Below, piece by piece: positions 1 through 7,978 of a DNA stretch of 64,000 nt; position 1 is the first letter of the stretch, and every line of letters begins with the position of its first letter. The notes below the pieces were generated by a model that was not told the DNA's origin, did not search any database, and was given only the letters and a program-made list of their open reading frames with translations. A program made the position numbers and the translations under genes. This stretch comes from Lentzea cavernae (GTDB lineage: Bacteria > Actinomycetota > Actinomycetes > Mycobacteriales > Pseudonocardiaceae), in contig NZ_BNAR01000011.1 of NCBI RefSeq assembly GCF_014653695.1, positions 230,912-294,911 on the forward strand, written 5' to 3'.

Positions 1-441
1 CTCGGCGAACCGCGGTTCGAGGTTGCGCAGGTTCGGGATCGCGTCGTGGTCGAGGGGCTGCAGCAGGCCGGACCGCAGGAAGCGGCGGAGGAAGTTGTCC
101 GACGGCACCACCAGGTCGTAGCCCGCCTGGCCGGACGCGATCTTGGCTTCCATCTCGTCGTTGGTGGAGAAGTTGTCGTACGTGACCTCGATGCCGCTGA
201 CGGCCGTGAAGCCCGGCAACGTCTCCGGCGCGATGTAGTCGGTCCAGTTGTAGAAGTTGAGCTTCGGCTCGTCGGTCAGGTTCGCGGCCTCGGCCGCACC
301 GGGACCGCCGGTGTTCTCCGGCGCCGGGCCGACCGCGCACGCGGCGAGCGCGAAGAACGCCATGGAGCCCAGCATCGTGCGCCGGGTCACCCGCGGGCTG
401 CCGACGTCCCACAGCCGGGCGATCCGGACGTGCTCAGTCAT
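1..441 (-). CDS. Polyamine-type ABC transporter substrate-binding lipoprotein (PotD-like), partial at the window edge
   Basis: Only the N-terminal 147 residues are inside the window; the gene continues beyond base 1. The ATG is at 441. The N-terminus has a twin-arginine pair (TRRTMLG) followed by a lipobox-like LAAC near residue 35, so a Tat-exported lipoprotein is likely. The mature part reads LNFYNWTDYIAPETL and then YDLVVPSDNFL, both typical of spermidine/putrescine-binding proteins. The start overlaps the end of the upstream ATPase gene by 8 bases, so the two are probably one transcript and translationally coupled. The exact ligand cannot be told from this fragment. Confidence 0.85.
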   Translation of the reverse strand, partial: MTEHVRIARLWDVGSPRVTRRTMLGSMAFFALAACAVGPAPENTGGPGAAEAANLTDEPKLNFYNWTDYIAPETLPGFTAVSGIEVTYDNFSTNDEMEAKIASGQAGYDLVVPSDNFLRRFLRSGLLQPLDHDAIPNLRNLEPRFAE

Positions 442-1573
442 CCCCCGGCTCCAGCAGCACGGTGAACTCGGGGTCCCAGGCCATCCGCACGGTCTGGCCG
501 GGCGCGCCCGCGTCGTCGATGCGCTGGGCGTTCTGCACGAACGCCGTCAGCACGCCACTAGGCGTCTCGACCACGAACTGCGTGGAGACGCCCGTGTAGA
601 CGACGTCCTGCACGACGCCCTGCAGCACGCACCAGCCCATGGGCGGCTCGGCGCTCTCGTTGAACAGGTGCACCTTCTCGGGCCGCACGGTCGCGGCGAC
701 CTTCTTGCCGTGACTGACGCTGCCGGAGAACTTGGCGCGCAGGTTCGTGGCGCCGGGAGCCGTCAGCGAGACCAGCCCACCGTCCACACCGGACACCTCG
801 GCGCGCAAGACGTTGGACGTGCCGATGAACCCGGCGACGAACCGGGTGGCGGGACGTTCGTAGACGTCCTCCGGGTAGCCGACCTGCTCGATCCTGCCCG
901 CGTTCATCACGGCGATGCGGTGCGAGAGGACCAGCGCCTCCTCCTGGTCGTGCGTGACGTAGAGGAACGTCGTGCCGACCTCGCGCTGGATGCGCATCAG
1001 CTCGATCTGCAGTTCCTTGCGCAGCTTGGCGTCGAGCGCGCCGAGCGGTTCGTCCAGCAGGAGCAGCCGCGGGCCGGCGGCGAGCGCACGGGCGATGGCC
1101 ACGCGCTGCTGCTGACCACCGGAGAGCTGCGCGGGCCTGCGTTTGGCGAACTGCGACAGCCTCACCAGCTCGAGGTGCTCACCGACGCGCTTCTTGAGCT
1201 CGTCGCCGCGGATCTTCTTGCGCTTGAGGCCATACGCGACGTTGTCCCACACCGACATGTGCGGGAACAGCGCGTACGACTGGAAGACGGTGTTGACGTC
1301 CCTCTTGTGGGGAGGGACGCCCACCATGTCGTTGCCGTCGAGCTCGATGCGGCCCTCGTCGGGGTCGAGGAACCCGGCGATCATGCGCAGCACCGTGGTC
1401 TTGCCGCAGCCCGACGGGCCGAGCACCGAGAAGAACTCGCCCTCGTGGACGTTCAGCGAGACGCCGTCGACCGCCACCTGGTCGGAGAAGCGCTTGCGCA
1501 CTCCGTGCAGACCGATCTCGACGGGGGCGAACGCGTCCGGGGTGGAGCCCTCGGCGGGGGAGAAGCCGGTCAA
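434..1573 (-). CDS. potA: ABC transporter ATP-binding protein, spermidine/putrescine type (PotA-like)
   Basis: A 379-residue ATPase that would energise import by the PotD-like protein encoded just downstream. Walker A GPSGCGKTT is at residues 52-60, the Q-loop at VFQSYALFPH (about 96-105), the signature LSGGQQQ at 150-156 and Walker B LLLLDEP at 170-176, followed by an H-loop (VTHDQEEAL). The C-terminal third fits a TOBE regulatory domain. The start is a TTG at 1573 with an AAGG Shine-Dalgarno about nine bases upstream. The permease genes of the operon should lie beyond the left edge. Family assignment is firm; polyamine specificity is inferred from similarity and from the PotD-like neighbour. 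Confidence 0.9.
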   Translation of the reverse strand: MTGFSPAEGSTPDAFAPVEIGLHGVRKRFSDQVAVDGVSLNVHEGEFFSVLGPSGCGKTTVLRMIAGFLDPDEGRIELDGNDMVGVPPHKRDVNTVFQSYALFPHMSVWDNVAYGLKRKKIRGDELKKRVGEHLELVRLSQFAKRRPAQLSGGQQQRVAIARALAAGPRLLLLDEPLGALDAKLRKELQIELMRIQREVGTTFLYVTHDQEEALVLSHRIAVMNAGRIEQVGYPEDVYERPATRFVAGFIGTSNVLRAEVSGVDGGLVSLTAPGATNLRAKFSGSVSHGKKVAATVRPEKVHLFNESAEPPMGWCVLQGVVQDVVYTGVSTQFVVETPSGVLTAFVQNAQRIDDAGAPGQTVRMAWDPEFTVLLEPGDD

Positions 1574-1728
1574 GTCGAGGCGCCTTCGCAGGATCGGACG
1601 GGTGGGCCGCGGTGAGCCTAAACCCGCCCGGCCCCGCCCGTCAGTCGTGCGCGCGCGACCTCACACATCCGTGCTCTCCCACATGTGCGACGATGGCCTT
1701 GTAATCCGGATGAGCAGTGGAGGAAACC

Positions 1729-1986
1729 GTGGCCACGTCCTCGGAACTGGACAAGCGTCCTGCCGTCGACCCGCACGAGGAGCCGTCGCACGAGTGGGGC
1801 TGGCACGGCACGTTCCCGAAGGGCACTCGCATCGCGGGCTGGCTCTCGGCGATCTTCTGCTTCCTCATGCTGATCGGCAACCACCACGGTCAGACCGAGA
1901 ACATCTTCCTCGTCGCCACCGGCGTCTCGATCATCGCCTTCCTGGTGTGGGACGCCGCGCGCAGCAAGAAGCCCTGGCGCCGCTAG
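1729..1986 (+). CDS. DUF2631 family small membrane protein
   Basis: An 85-residue protein of the actinobacterial DUF2631 family, function unknown. A soluble N-terminal half with the motif EWGWHGTFPKGTRIAGW is followed by two hydrophobic segments (SAIFCFLMLIG and IFLVATGVSIIAFLVW) and a basic C-terminus, so it is probably a two-pass membrane protein. I chose the GTG at 1729 because GGAGG lies five bases before it; an in-frame GTG at 1717 has no such site. Its stop codon shares the four bases CTAG with the stop of the convergent oxidoreductase gene. Confidence 0.75.
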   Translation: MATSSELDKRPAVDPHEEPSHEWGWHGTFPKGTRIAGWLSAIFCFLMLIGNHHGQTENIFLVATGVSIIAFLVWDAARSKKPWRR

Positions 1987-2882
1987 AGGGTCTCCAGCAC
2001 GATCTTGCCCTGGGTGCGGCCCGTCTCGCCCAGGGCATGTGCTTGTCCGGCCTCTTGCAGGGGGAACGTCGCGTCGACGTGCACCCTGAGCTCACCCGAC
2101 TCGACCAGCGCGGCGATGGCCTGCAGCCCCGCGCGGTCGGGCTCGACCAGGACCGGGCTGGTCCTGATGTCGTCGCGGACCGGCCTGTCCACTCCGGACG
2201 GCACACCGACGAACAACCCGCCGGGCCGCACCGGCGCCGGTGACGCGCCACCGACCAGGTCGACGAACAGGTCGACGTCGGTGCCCTCGTAGTTGCTCTT
2301 CGTGTAGTCGACCACCTCGTCCGCGCCGAGGTCCTTGAGGAACGCGTGCTTGGCCTCACGCGCGGTGCCGATGACGTACGCGCCGTGCGCCTTCGCGATC
2401 TGCACCGCGAGGTGCCCGACACCGCCCGCCGCGGCCGAGATCAGCACCTTCTGCCCCTTCTGCACGTCAGCCGTGTCGACCAGGACCTGGTAGGCGGTGA
2501 GGGCAGCCAACGGCAGCGCGGCGGCCTCCACGTGGGTGAGGCCCTTCGGCTTCTTCGCGAAGTGGCGGGACGGCGCCGTGACGTACTCGGCGTAGGCGCT
2601 CGCGGCCCGCGGGAACCACGGCATGCCGTAGACCTCGTCGCCGGCCTTGAGGGTCGTGACGCCGAAGCCGACCTCCTCGACCACACCGGAGACGTCCCAG
2701 CCGTTGATGAACGGGAAGGTCTGCAGCCCCGCCATGCCGCCGCCGGCGCGCGTCTTCCAGTCGACGGGGTTCACGCCTGCCGCGTGCACCCTGACCAGCA
2801 CCTCCGTCGGAAGTGGCGCAGGCTTGGGGACGTCGGTGAGGGTGAGGGGGCCGCCGAACTCGTTCTGGGTGATCGCTCGCAT
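1983..2882 (-). CDS. NADP-dependent quinone oxidoreductase-like protein (zinc-independent MDR family)
   Basis: A 299-residue medium-chain dehydrogenase/reductase. It has the GroES-like N-terminal domain (VHAAGVNPVDWKTR at about 32-45) and the Rossmann dinucleotide motif AAGGVGHLA at 151-159. The cysteines of the structural zinc site and the GHE catalytic zinc motif are absent, which places it with quinone oxidoreductases that reduce activated double bonds or quinones using NADPH. It is divergent from an HxlR-type regulator 78 bases away with a dyad between them, so it is probably the regulator's target, for example in response to electrophiles. The substrate is unknown. Confidence 0.88.
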   Translation of the reverse strand: MRAITQNEFGGPLTLTDVPKPAPLPTEVLVRVHAAGVNPVDWKTRAGGGMAGLQTFPFINGWDVSGVVEEVGFGVTTLKAGDEVYGMPWFPRAASAYAEYVTAPSRHFAKKPKGLTHVEAAALPLAALTAYQVLVDTADVQKGQKVLISAAAGGVGHLAVQIAKAHGAYVIGTAREAKHAFLKDLGADEVVDYTKSNYEGTDVDLFVDLVGGASPAPVRPGGLFVGVPSGVDRPVRDDIRTSPVLVEPDRAGLQAIAALVESGELRVHVDATFPLQEAGQAHALGETGRTQGKIVLETL

Positions 2883-2924
2883 ACCTCCAGCATGGGAGAG
2901 CTGGTCACTTTTCGCAATCAGGCA

Positions 2925-2951
2925 CTATCTTGTGCACTAGGTACCTGATAG
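2925..2951. promoter_or_regulatory. Candidate HxlR operator in the divergent promoter region
   Basis: CTATC (2925-2929) and GATAG (2947-2951) form an inverted repeat with 17 bases between, and the centre holds the palindromes GTGCAC and AGGTACCT. It lies between an oxidoreductase gene and an HxlR gene, where HxlR-type regulators usually bind to control themselves and the neighbour. Binding is inferred. Confidence 0.45.
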
Positions 2952-2960
2952 AAACTAGGC

Positions 2961-3347
2961 GTGATCAGGGACGTTTATCTCAAGATGTGTCCGTGCCGCG
3001 ACCTGCTGGACATGGTCGCGTCGAAGTGGACGGCGCTGGTGATCGGCGACCTCGAAGACGGGCCCAAGCGGTTCGGTGAGCTGAAGCGCCGATTGGAAGG
3101 CGTCAGCCAGAAGATGCTCACCCAGACGTTGCGCACTCTCGAACGCGACGGGCTCGTCACGCGCACGGTGTACCCCTCGGTGCCGTTGCGCGTCGAGTAC
3201 GAGCTGACGGAGCTGGGGCGCAGCGTCACCGAGCCACTGGCCGCGCTGCGGTTGTGGGCGCAGAAGAACTACGAGTCCGTGGCCGAGGCGCGTGAGACGT
3301 TCGACAGCGCCGATCCGATCGGGCTGGAGCCCGCCGCGGCGCGCTGA
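2961..3347 (+). CDS. HxlR-family winged-helix transcriptional regulator
   Basis: A 128-residue HxlR/DUF24 regulator. The core begins MCPCRDLLDMVASKWTALVI, with the N-terminal cysteines (residues 10 and 12) that in some HxlR proteins sense electrophiles or oxidants. The recognition region is RFGELKRRLEGVSQKMLTQTLR, and the wing is VYPSVPLRVEYELTELG. The annotated start is GTG at 2961; an ATG at 2985 just before CPCR is an equally good choice. Its stop abuts the stop of the convergent kinase gene. The probable target is the divergent quinone oxidoreductase gene. Confidence 0.9.
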   Translation: MIRDVYLKMCPCRDLLDMVASKWTALVIGDLEDGPKRFGELKRRLEGVSQKMLTQTLRTLERDGLVTRTVYPSVPLRVEYELTELGRSVTEPLAALRLWAQKNYESVAEARETFDSADPIGLEPAAAR

Positions 3348-4913
3348 TCACGCCAGGACCCACCCCTGCACGAACTCCTGCGCGTACCCCTCGCAGCCCG
3401 CCACCGAGTCGAAGTGGTGCCCGCCCATGTTGCACCGGTGCAGCACCAAGGTGTTCACGTCGCTGGGCTTGGCGGTGAAGACGTAGCCGAGCACACCGCC
3501 GTAGCGCTGCTGCCCCTCGCACGTGGAAGAAGCCGACGTCATGCGGTCTTCCGAGTTGTTGATGACGCAGCTGTAGAGCGGTTTGGTGTTCGGCTCCTGC
3601 TTCGCGAGGAGCTTGCCGAGGCCGCCGGTGTTCTCGACCGTGAAGCCGGCCGGGACGCCGATGTTCGGCGTTCCGCTGTAGTGCCAGCCCTTTCCGTTGC
3701 GGTAGCGGGAGAACGCGACCGTCTCGCGCGGCGGTTTCGGCTGCGTCGTCTGCTGCGGGGGCTGGGCGGGCTGCGTGGTCTGGGCGGATTTCGAGGCCTG
3801 GGTGGACGACGGCGCCGCGCTGCTGCTCGGGGCGGCACTGCTGCTGCTCGCCGCCGTGCTGGACGGCGCGCTGCCCGCCGTGGAGGACGGCTGTTCGGAA
3901 GCCGGGCCCTGTTGCGCGGCCGCCGCCTCACCCTGCCGCGTCTCCGGCTTGATCAGGAAGACCGCGGCGAGCGCGATCACCACGACCACCGCCGCCGCAC
4001 CGGCGAACAGCCCGATCTTCTTGCGCGACTTGGGTTTGTCGTCCCAGTCCGCGTGGGTCGTGCTCGGCGCGACGTAGCTCGTGACCGGTTCGATGACGAC
4101 GGTCTGCTCGGACGGCGCCAGAGGCTTGACCGTGGTGGTGGCGCCGCTCAGCCGTTCCCTCAACTGGTCAGCGGTGAGCCGGCGGGTGTCGTCCTGGGTC
4201 AGCAGCGCCATGATCGTGTCGGCGAGCGGGCCCCTGGTCCGGTGCAGGACGGGCTCGTCGTACATGATCGCGTGCATCGTGGCCGCGGTCGTGTCGCGCT
4301 GGAACGGCGAACGGCCCTCGACGGCGTGGAACATGGTGGCGCCCAACGCCCACAGGTCGCTCGCCGGTGACGGCTGCTTGCCCGCGAACAGCTCCGGTGC
4401 CATGTAGCCGGGCGAGCCCATGATGCCGCCGGTCGCCGTCAGCCCGGGGTCGTCCATGGCGCGGGCGATGCCGAAGTCGGCGAGCTTCACGCGTCCGTCG
4501 GGCAGCACCATGATGTTGCTGGGCTTGACGTCCCGGTGCACGATGCCCGCCGCGTGCGCCGCCTCGAGTGCGTTGAGCGTCTGCAGGCCGATGTCCGCGA
4601 CCTCGTCCTCGGAGAGCTGCCTGCGGGTCATGACCTCGGAGAGCGTGGGCGCCTCGACGAGCTCCATGACCAGGTACGTGGCGCCGTGCTCGACGATGAC
4701 GTCGTAGATGCCGACGACGTTCGGGCTGTTCAGGCGTCCGGCCGTGCGCGCTTCCCGCAGCACCCGCTCGGTCTCGGTGGTCCGCAGCTCCTTGAGCGCG
4801 ACCTGCCGGCCGATGACCCTGTCCTCGGCGAGCCAGACGACCCCCATGCCGCCCCGGCCCAGCTCCCTGATCGTCGCGTATCTGCCCGCGACCAGCCTCG
4901 TTTCGTCCCCCAC
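3348..4913 (-). CDS. Membrane serine/threonine protein kinase with a unique extracellular domain (PknB-type)
   Basis: About 521 residues from the GTG at 4913 (an upstream GTG at 4934 would add seven; neither has a clear Shine-Dalgarno). The kinase domain occupies residues 10-260: glycine loop GRGGMG, lysine in VALKEL (about 41), catalytic HRD at 126-128, DFG at 146-148 and the GSPGYMAPE loop. One transmembrane helix follows a basic stop-transfer (about 300-321), then a Ser/Ala/Pro/Gln-rich linker (330-395), and finally a roughly 125-residue extracellular domain with paired cysteines (YSCVINN, STCEGQ, LHRCNMGGHHF, AGCEGY). There are no PASTA repeats, so it is not a muropeptide-sensing PknB. 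The outer domain is not one I recognise; its ligand is unknown. Confidence 0.92.
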   Translation of the reverse strand: MGDETRLVAGRYATIRELGRGGMGVVWLAEDRVIGRQVALKELRTTETERVLREARTAGRLNSPNVVGIYDVIVEHGATYLVMELVEAPTLSEVMTRRQLSEDEVADIGLQTLNALEAAHAAGIVHRDVKPSNIMVLPDGRVKLADFGIARAMDDPGLTATGGIMGSPGYMAPELFAGKQPSPASDLWALGATMFHAVEGRSPFQRDTTAATMHAIMYDEPVLHRTRGPLADTIMALLTQDDTRRLTADQLRERLSGATTTVKPLAPSEQTVVIEPVTSYVAPSTTHADWDDKPKSRKKIGLFAGAAAVVVVIALAAVFLIKPETRQGEAAAAQQGPASEQPSSTAGSAPSSTAASSSSAAPSSSAAPSSTQASKSAQTTQPAQPPQQTTQPKPPRETVAFSRYRNGKGWHYSGTPNIGVPAGFTVENTGGLGKLLAKQEPNTKPLYSCVINNSEDRMTSASSTCEGQQRYGGVLGYVFTAKPSDVNTLVLHRCNMGGHHFDSVAGCEGYAQEFVQGWVLA

Positions 4914-5050
4914 GAGGCCGCATGGTAGCCGCACGGTCGTATCGGCCGGTTTCCTGTCCGGTTCTGTCCGCTGACAGTGCGTGCCGGGTTCGCTACCGTT
5001 CGAGATGGTCTAGACCGCTTCCCTGTCATCGCGTTGAAGGCGGTCTGCTC

Positions 5051-6244
5051 ATGTCTTTAAGCGTGTTGTTGGCGGCGTTGACCCTGCTCAGTCCGATCGT
5101 GGACGACCTGCCGGACGAGTTCCGGCAGCCCTCCCCCGCCCTGTCCGTCCAGTCCGTCGTGTGTGACGGCGACGGTGTGAGCGGCAAGCGCGTTCAGGCC
5201 GTGTACGTGCGCGGCGACCAGTCCGCGGACCGGTACCCACAGCTCGTGGGCCAGTTCCAGTCGTTCGCGGACCAGATCGACAACGCCTTCGTCGAAGCTG
5301 CCGCACGTCTGGGCGGCGGCGTCCGGCACGTGCGCTTCGTGACGCAGGCCGACTGCCGCGCGAAGGTGGACAACGTTGTCGTCCCGCAGTCGGCGATGTC
5401 GTCCCCTTCGGCCGTCGCCGACCAGCTGGCCGCACGCGGCTACAACCGCACCGACCGCAAGTACCTGTTCTGGCACGACTCCGGCGGCTGCGGCGTGGCG
5501 TGGGGCGCGCCGGGCGACGACCGCCCCGGCGCCGACAACGGCTACAACTCAGGACCTTCCTACGCCGCAGTGGGAACGGGCTGCTGGACGTGGCAGGCCA
5601 GCGCCCACGAACTGCTGCACACCCTTGGCGCCGTGCAGCGTTCAGCACCGAACTCCACGGCGTTCGGCCACTGCTGGGACGACCAGGACATCATGTGTTA
5701 CGACGACGGCGGCATCCCGAACCCGCCCGGCGGCCTGGTGAACGTCTGCCCCGGCGCACCCGAGAACCAGATCGACTGCGGGGGCAACGACTACTTCCAC
5801 ACCAACCCCGCCTCGGGCTCCTACCTGGCGACGCGCTGGAACGTGGCGCGCAGCCAGTTCCTGACCTCGTCGGGCTCCGGAGCGATCGTGGGCATCGGCG
5901 GGAAGTGCGTCGACATCAGCAACTCCGGCACCGCGGACGGCACGGCGATCCAGCTGTGGGGCTGCAACGGCACCGGCGCCCAGCAGTGGTCACGCGCCGG
6001 GGACACGTTGCGCGCCTTGGGGAAGTGCATGGACGTCAACGGTTCCGGTGTTGCCGACGGCACGGTCGTGCACCTCTGGACGTGCAACGGCAGTGGGGCG
6101 CAGGTGTGGACGCGCGTCGGCAACACCTTGCGCAACCCGCAGTCCGGCAAGTGCCTCGACGCGGCGGGCAACTCGTCCGCTGACGGTACGAAGCTGCACA
6201 TCTGGACGTGCACGGGCGGTGCGAACCAGAACTGGCAGCTCTAG
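5051..6244 (+). CDS. Secreted metzincin-like protein with C-terminal ricin-type lectin domain
   Basis: A 397-residue exported protein starting at the ATG at 5051 (hydrophobic signal MSLSVLLAALTLLSP). The middle carries HELLHTLG at 186-193, the zinc-binding HExxHxxG core of metzincin peptidases, followed by IMCYDDG at 214-220, which resembles a Met-turn. The position of the usual third ligand (196) is Gln, so H207 in FGHCWDD may replace it or the site may be incomplete. Residues 280-397 are a RICIN (CBM13) beta-trefoil with three QxW units (QQW, QVW, QNW) and repeated KCxD motifs. Probable role: binding extracellular polysaccharide and cutting an associated protein. Activity is unproven. Confidence 0.82.
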   Translation: MSLSVLLAALTLLSPIVDDLPDEFRQPSPALSVQSVVCDGDGVSGKRVQAVYVRGDQSADRYPQLVGQFQSFADQIDNAFVEAAARLGGGVRHVRFVTQADCRAKVDNVVVPQSAMSSPSAVADQLAARGYNRTDRKYLFWHDSGGCGVAWGAPGDDRPGADNGYNSGPSYAAVGTGCWTWQASAHELLHTLGAVQRSAPNSTAFGHCWDDQDIMCYDDGGIPNPPGGLVNVCPGAPENQIDCGGNDYFHTNPASGSYLATRWNVARSQFLTSSGSGAIVGIGGKCVDISNSGTADGTAIQLWGCNGTGAQQWSRAGDTLRALGKCMDVNGSGVADGTVVHLWTCNGSGAQVWTRVGNTLRNPQSGKCLDAAGNSSADGTKLHIWTCTGGANQNWQL

Positions 6245-6251
6245 TTGCATC

Positions 6252-6282
6252 GGCCCCCGCTTGTGTCTGAGTGGGGGCCTTT
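6252..6282 (+). terminator. Rho-independent terminator after the lectin gene
   Basis: GGCCCCC (6252-6258) pairs with GGGGGCC (6273-6279) around a 14-base loop, followed by TTT. It lies eight bases after the stop of the secreted lectin protein and before the carbonic anhydrase promoter. Confidence 0.8.
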
Positions 6283-6361
6283 CCCACCTTTCGGGCGCTG
6301 TTGCAGGTATGCGCATACGACAGTTTGCTCACCTATACATTCCGGTGAGAGGACACAAATC

Positions 6362-6853
6362 ATGTCGGTGACCGACGAACTGCTCGCCAACAACGCCTCG
6401 TACGCAGCCCAGTTCTCAGGTCCGCTCCCCCTGCCGCCGGCCAAGCACGTGGCCGTCGTGGCGTGCATGGACGCCCGCATCGACGTGTACCGCGTCCTCG
6501 GGCTCCAGGAGGGCGAGGCGCACGTCATCCGCAACGCCGGCGGCGTCGTGACGGAGGACGAGATCCGTTCGCTCGCCATCAGCCAGCGCCTGCTCGGCAC
6601 CCGCGAGATCATCCTCATCCACCACACCGACTGCGGCATGCTGACGTTCACCGACGACGACTTCAAGCGCTCGATCCAGGACGAGGTCGGCGTGAAGCCC
6701 TCCTGGTCCGCCGAGGCGTTCAACGACCTGGAGGAGGACGTGCGGCAGTCGATCGGCCGGATCGCCGGCAACCCGTTCGTGCCGGTGAAGGACTCGGTGC
6801 GCGGCTTCGTGTTCGACGTGGCGACCGGCGCCCTGACCGAGGTCAAGCCCTAG
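6362..6853 (+). CDS. Small beta-class carbonic anhydrase
   Basis: A 163-residue zinc enzyme interconverting CO2 and bicarbonate in the cytoplasm. The zinc ligands and catalytic dyad fall in CMDARID (Cys35, Asp37, Arg39) and HHTDCGM (His88, Cys91). The residue numbers and length match the mycobacterial Rv1284-type enzyme. An in-frame ATG at 6362 follows an AGAGGA site; upstream codons run through the previous gene's terminator and were discarded. It stands alone after a terminator. Its stop shares CTAG with the stop of the convergent gene. Confidence 0.93.
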   Translation: MSVTDELLANNASYAAQFSGPLPLPPAKHVAVVACMDARIDVYRVLGLQEGEAHVIRNAGGVVTEDEIRSLAISQRLLGTREIILIHHTDCGMLTFTDDDFKRSIQDEVGVKPSWSAEAFNDLEEDVRQSIGRIAGNPFVPVKDSVRGFVFDVATGALTEVKP

Positions 6854-7278
6854 ACGGACGCCCAGCAGTAAAGCCGTTCGCCGTTGCGCTTCGCCTCGGC
6901 GGCCAGGGCTTTGAGGTCGTGCAGGATGTCCGCGAGCACAGCAGGGTCGAACCCGTCCAGTTCCTCGACCTCGGCCCACCTCACCGCGACCTCGTCCAGG
7001 TCATCGGCGGCCGCGAGCCCGTCCCGCAGGCCGTCGGTGACCGTGAGGACCAGCACGTCGCCCTCGTGCTCGATCGCGATGCCGTCGCCCCACCTCGGGT
7101 CCTCGGCCACGTCGTCGTAGGCGCGCCCGGTGAGCAACTCCTCGAGCTGTCCCATCACCACCTCGGGATCGAGTGACTTGGTCTGCACCGTCGGGAACCG
7201 GCGCTTCGGCCCACCGATGACCGTCGTGGCGGCCGCGTCGTCCGACGGTGCGGCGAAGTAGTCGTACAAGACGCCCAT
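6850..7278 (-). CDS. Conserved hypothetical protein (142 aa)
   Basis: I do not recognise a named domain. The protein is acidic, soluble and begins MGVLYDYFAAPSDDAAA, a start I associate with uncharacterised actinobacterial proteins. It has a central KSLDPEVVMGQLEELLTGRAY segment and a C-terminal helix-rich part (DPAVLADILHDLKALAAEAK). No signal peptide or membrane segment. It lies 12 bases downstream of another uncharacterised gene on the same strand and probably shares its transcript. High-GC codon use and the clean stop/stop overlap with carbonic anhydrase support it as a real gene. Confidence 0.72.
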   Translation of the reverse strand: MGVLYDYFAAPSDDAAATTVIGGPKRRFPTVQTKSLDPEVVMGQLEELLTGRAYDDVAEDPRWGDGIAIEHEGDVLVLTVTDGLRDGLAAADDLDEVAVRWAEVEELDGFDPAVLADILHDLKALAAEAKRNGERLYCWASV

Positions 7279-7290
7279 TCTGAGGCCCCT

Positions 7291-7935
7291 TCAGGCGTGC
7301 ACGCGATGGTCGTCGCAGTAGAACACGTGCAGCCACTTCCAGTGGCGCAAGTCCTCGGTGATCTCCGCGCAGCAGTGTTCGCCGGGATTCTCGTGCATGA
7401 ACTGGGGTCCGTCCTCGACCAGCCTCTGGAACTCGGGCCCAGCGGAGTGGAACGCGGGCGCGCTGCCGACGACGAACACGGTCTCGCCCACGACCTCCCC
7501 GCGCAGCAGGTCCCTGTTCTCCCGGTGGTAGCGGCGCTCGTGGTCGGGCTCCGCCCCGAAACCCCGGCAGACAACGGTGTGCGGCCGCCCGTCACCGAGC
7601 CTGGCGCGCACTTCCTTCCACCGCGACAGCCGGAAACCCAGGCTGTGGTGCATCAGCACCAGGTCGAGGAACGGCCCGTCGCTCCAGACGCACTCCGTGT
7701 TCCCGCTCTGCCGCAACGGCAGGTACACCAGCGTGCGCGGCGACCGCATCGCGAACACCCAGGCCATGGCGATGGTGCGTGCGGCGTTCTTGTCCACACA
7801 GGACTCAACGCCCTCGAACCCCTCGAACAACGGCGCGTGGCTCACCGGCTGGGCAGGCCGCACCACGCGGTACTCGTCCTTGCCCAGCCGCACCGTGCTG
7901 ACGAGCGTGCGCCAGCGTTCCCCCTCGAGTTTCAT
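7291..7935 (-). CDS. Conserved hypothetical protein (214 aa)
   Basis: No known function recognised. The sequence is soluble and rich in aromatic and charged residues. Notable stretches are RTLVYLPLRQSGNTECVWSD, FLDLVLMHHSLGFRLSRWKE and a C-terminal NPGEHCCAEITEDLRHWKW with paired cysteines, followed by HVFYCDDHRVH. The Cys/His content near the C-terminus could bind a metal, but no standard motif is complete. It begins at ATG 7935 and leads a two-gene unit with the 142-residue protein downstream. Confidence 0.7.
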   Translation of the reverse strand: MKLEGERWRTLVSTVRLGKDEYRVVRPAQPVSHAPLFEGFEGVESCVDKNAARTIAMAWVFAMRSPRTLVYLPLRQSGNTECVWSDGPFLDLVLMHHSLGFRLSRWKEVRARLGDGRPHTVVCRGFGAEPDHERRYHRENRDLLRGEVVGETVFVVGSAPAFHSAGPEFQRLVEDGPQFMHENPGEHCCAEITEDLRHWKWLHVFYCDDHRVHA

Positions 7936-7948
7936 CAGGGGGAACGGT

Positions 7949-7966
7949 AGAAGCCCGCAGGCTTCT
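7949..7966 (-). terminator. Hairpin after rlmN
   Basis: AGAAGCC and GGCTTCT form a perfect seven-base stem with a four-base loop, 12 bases after the rlmN stop. The following bases are not a strong T-run, so it may be a weak terminator or a 3' end processing signal. Confidence 0.55.
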
Positions 7967-7978
7967 CAGCGACTGGTT

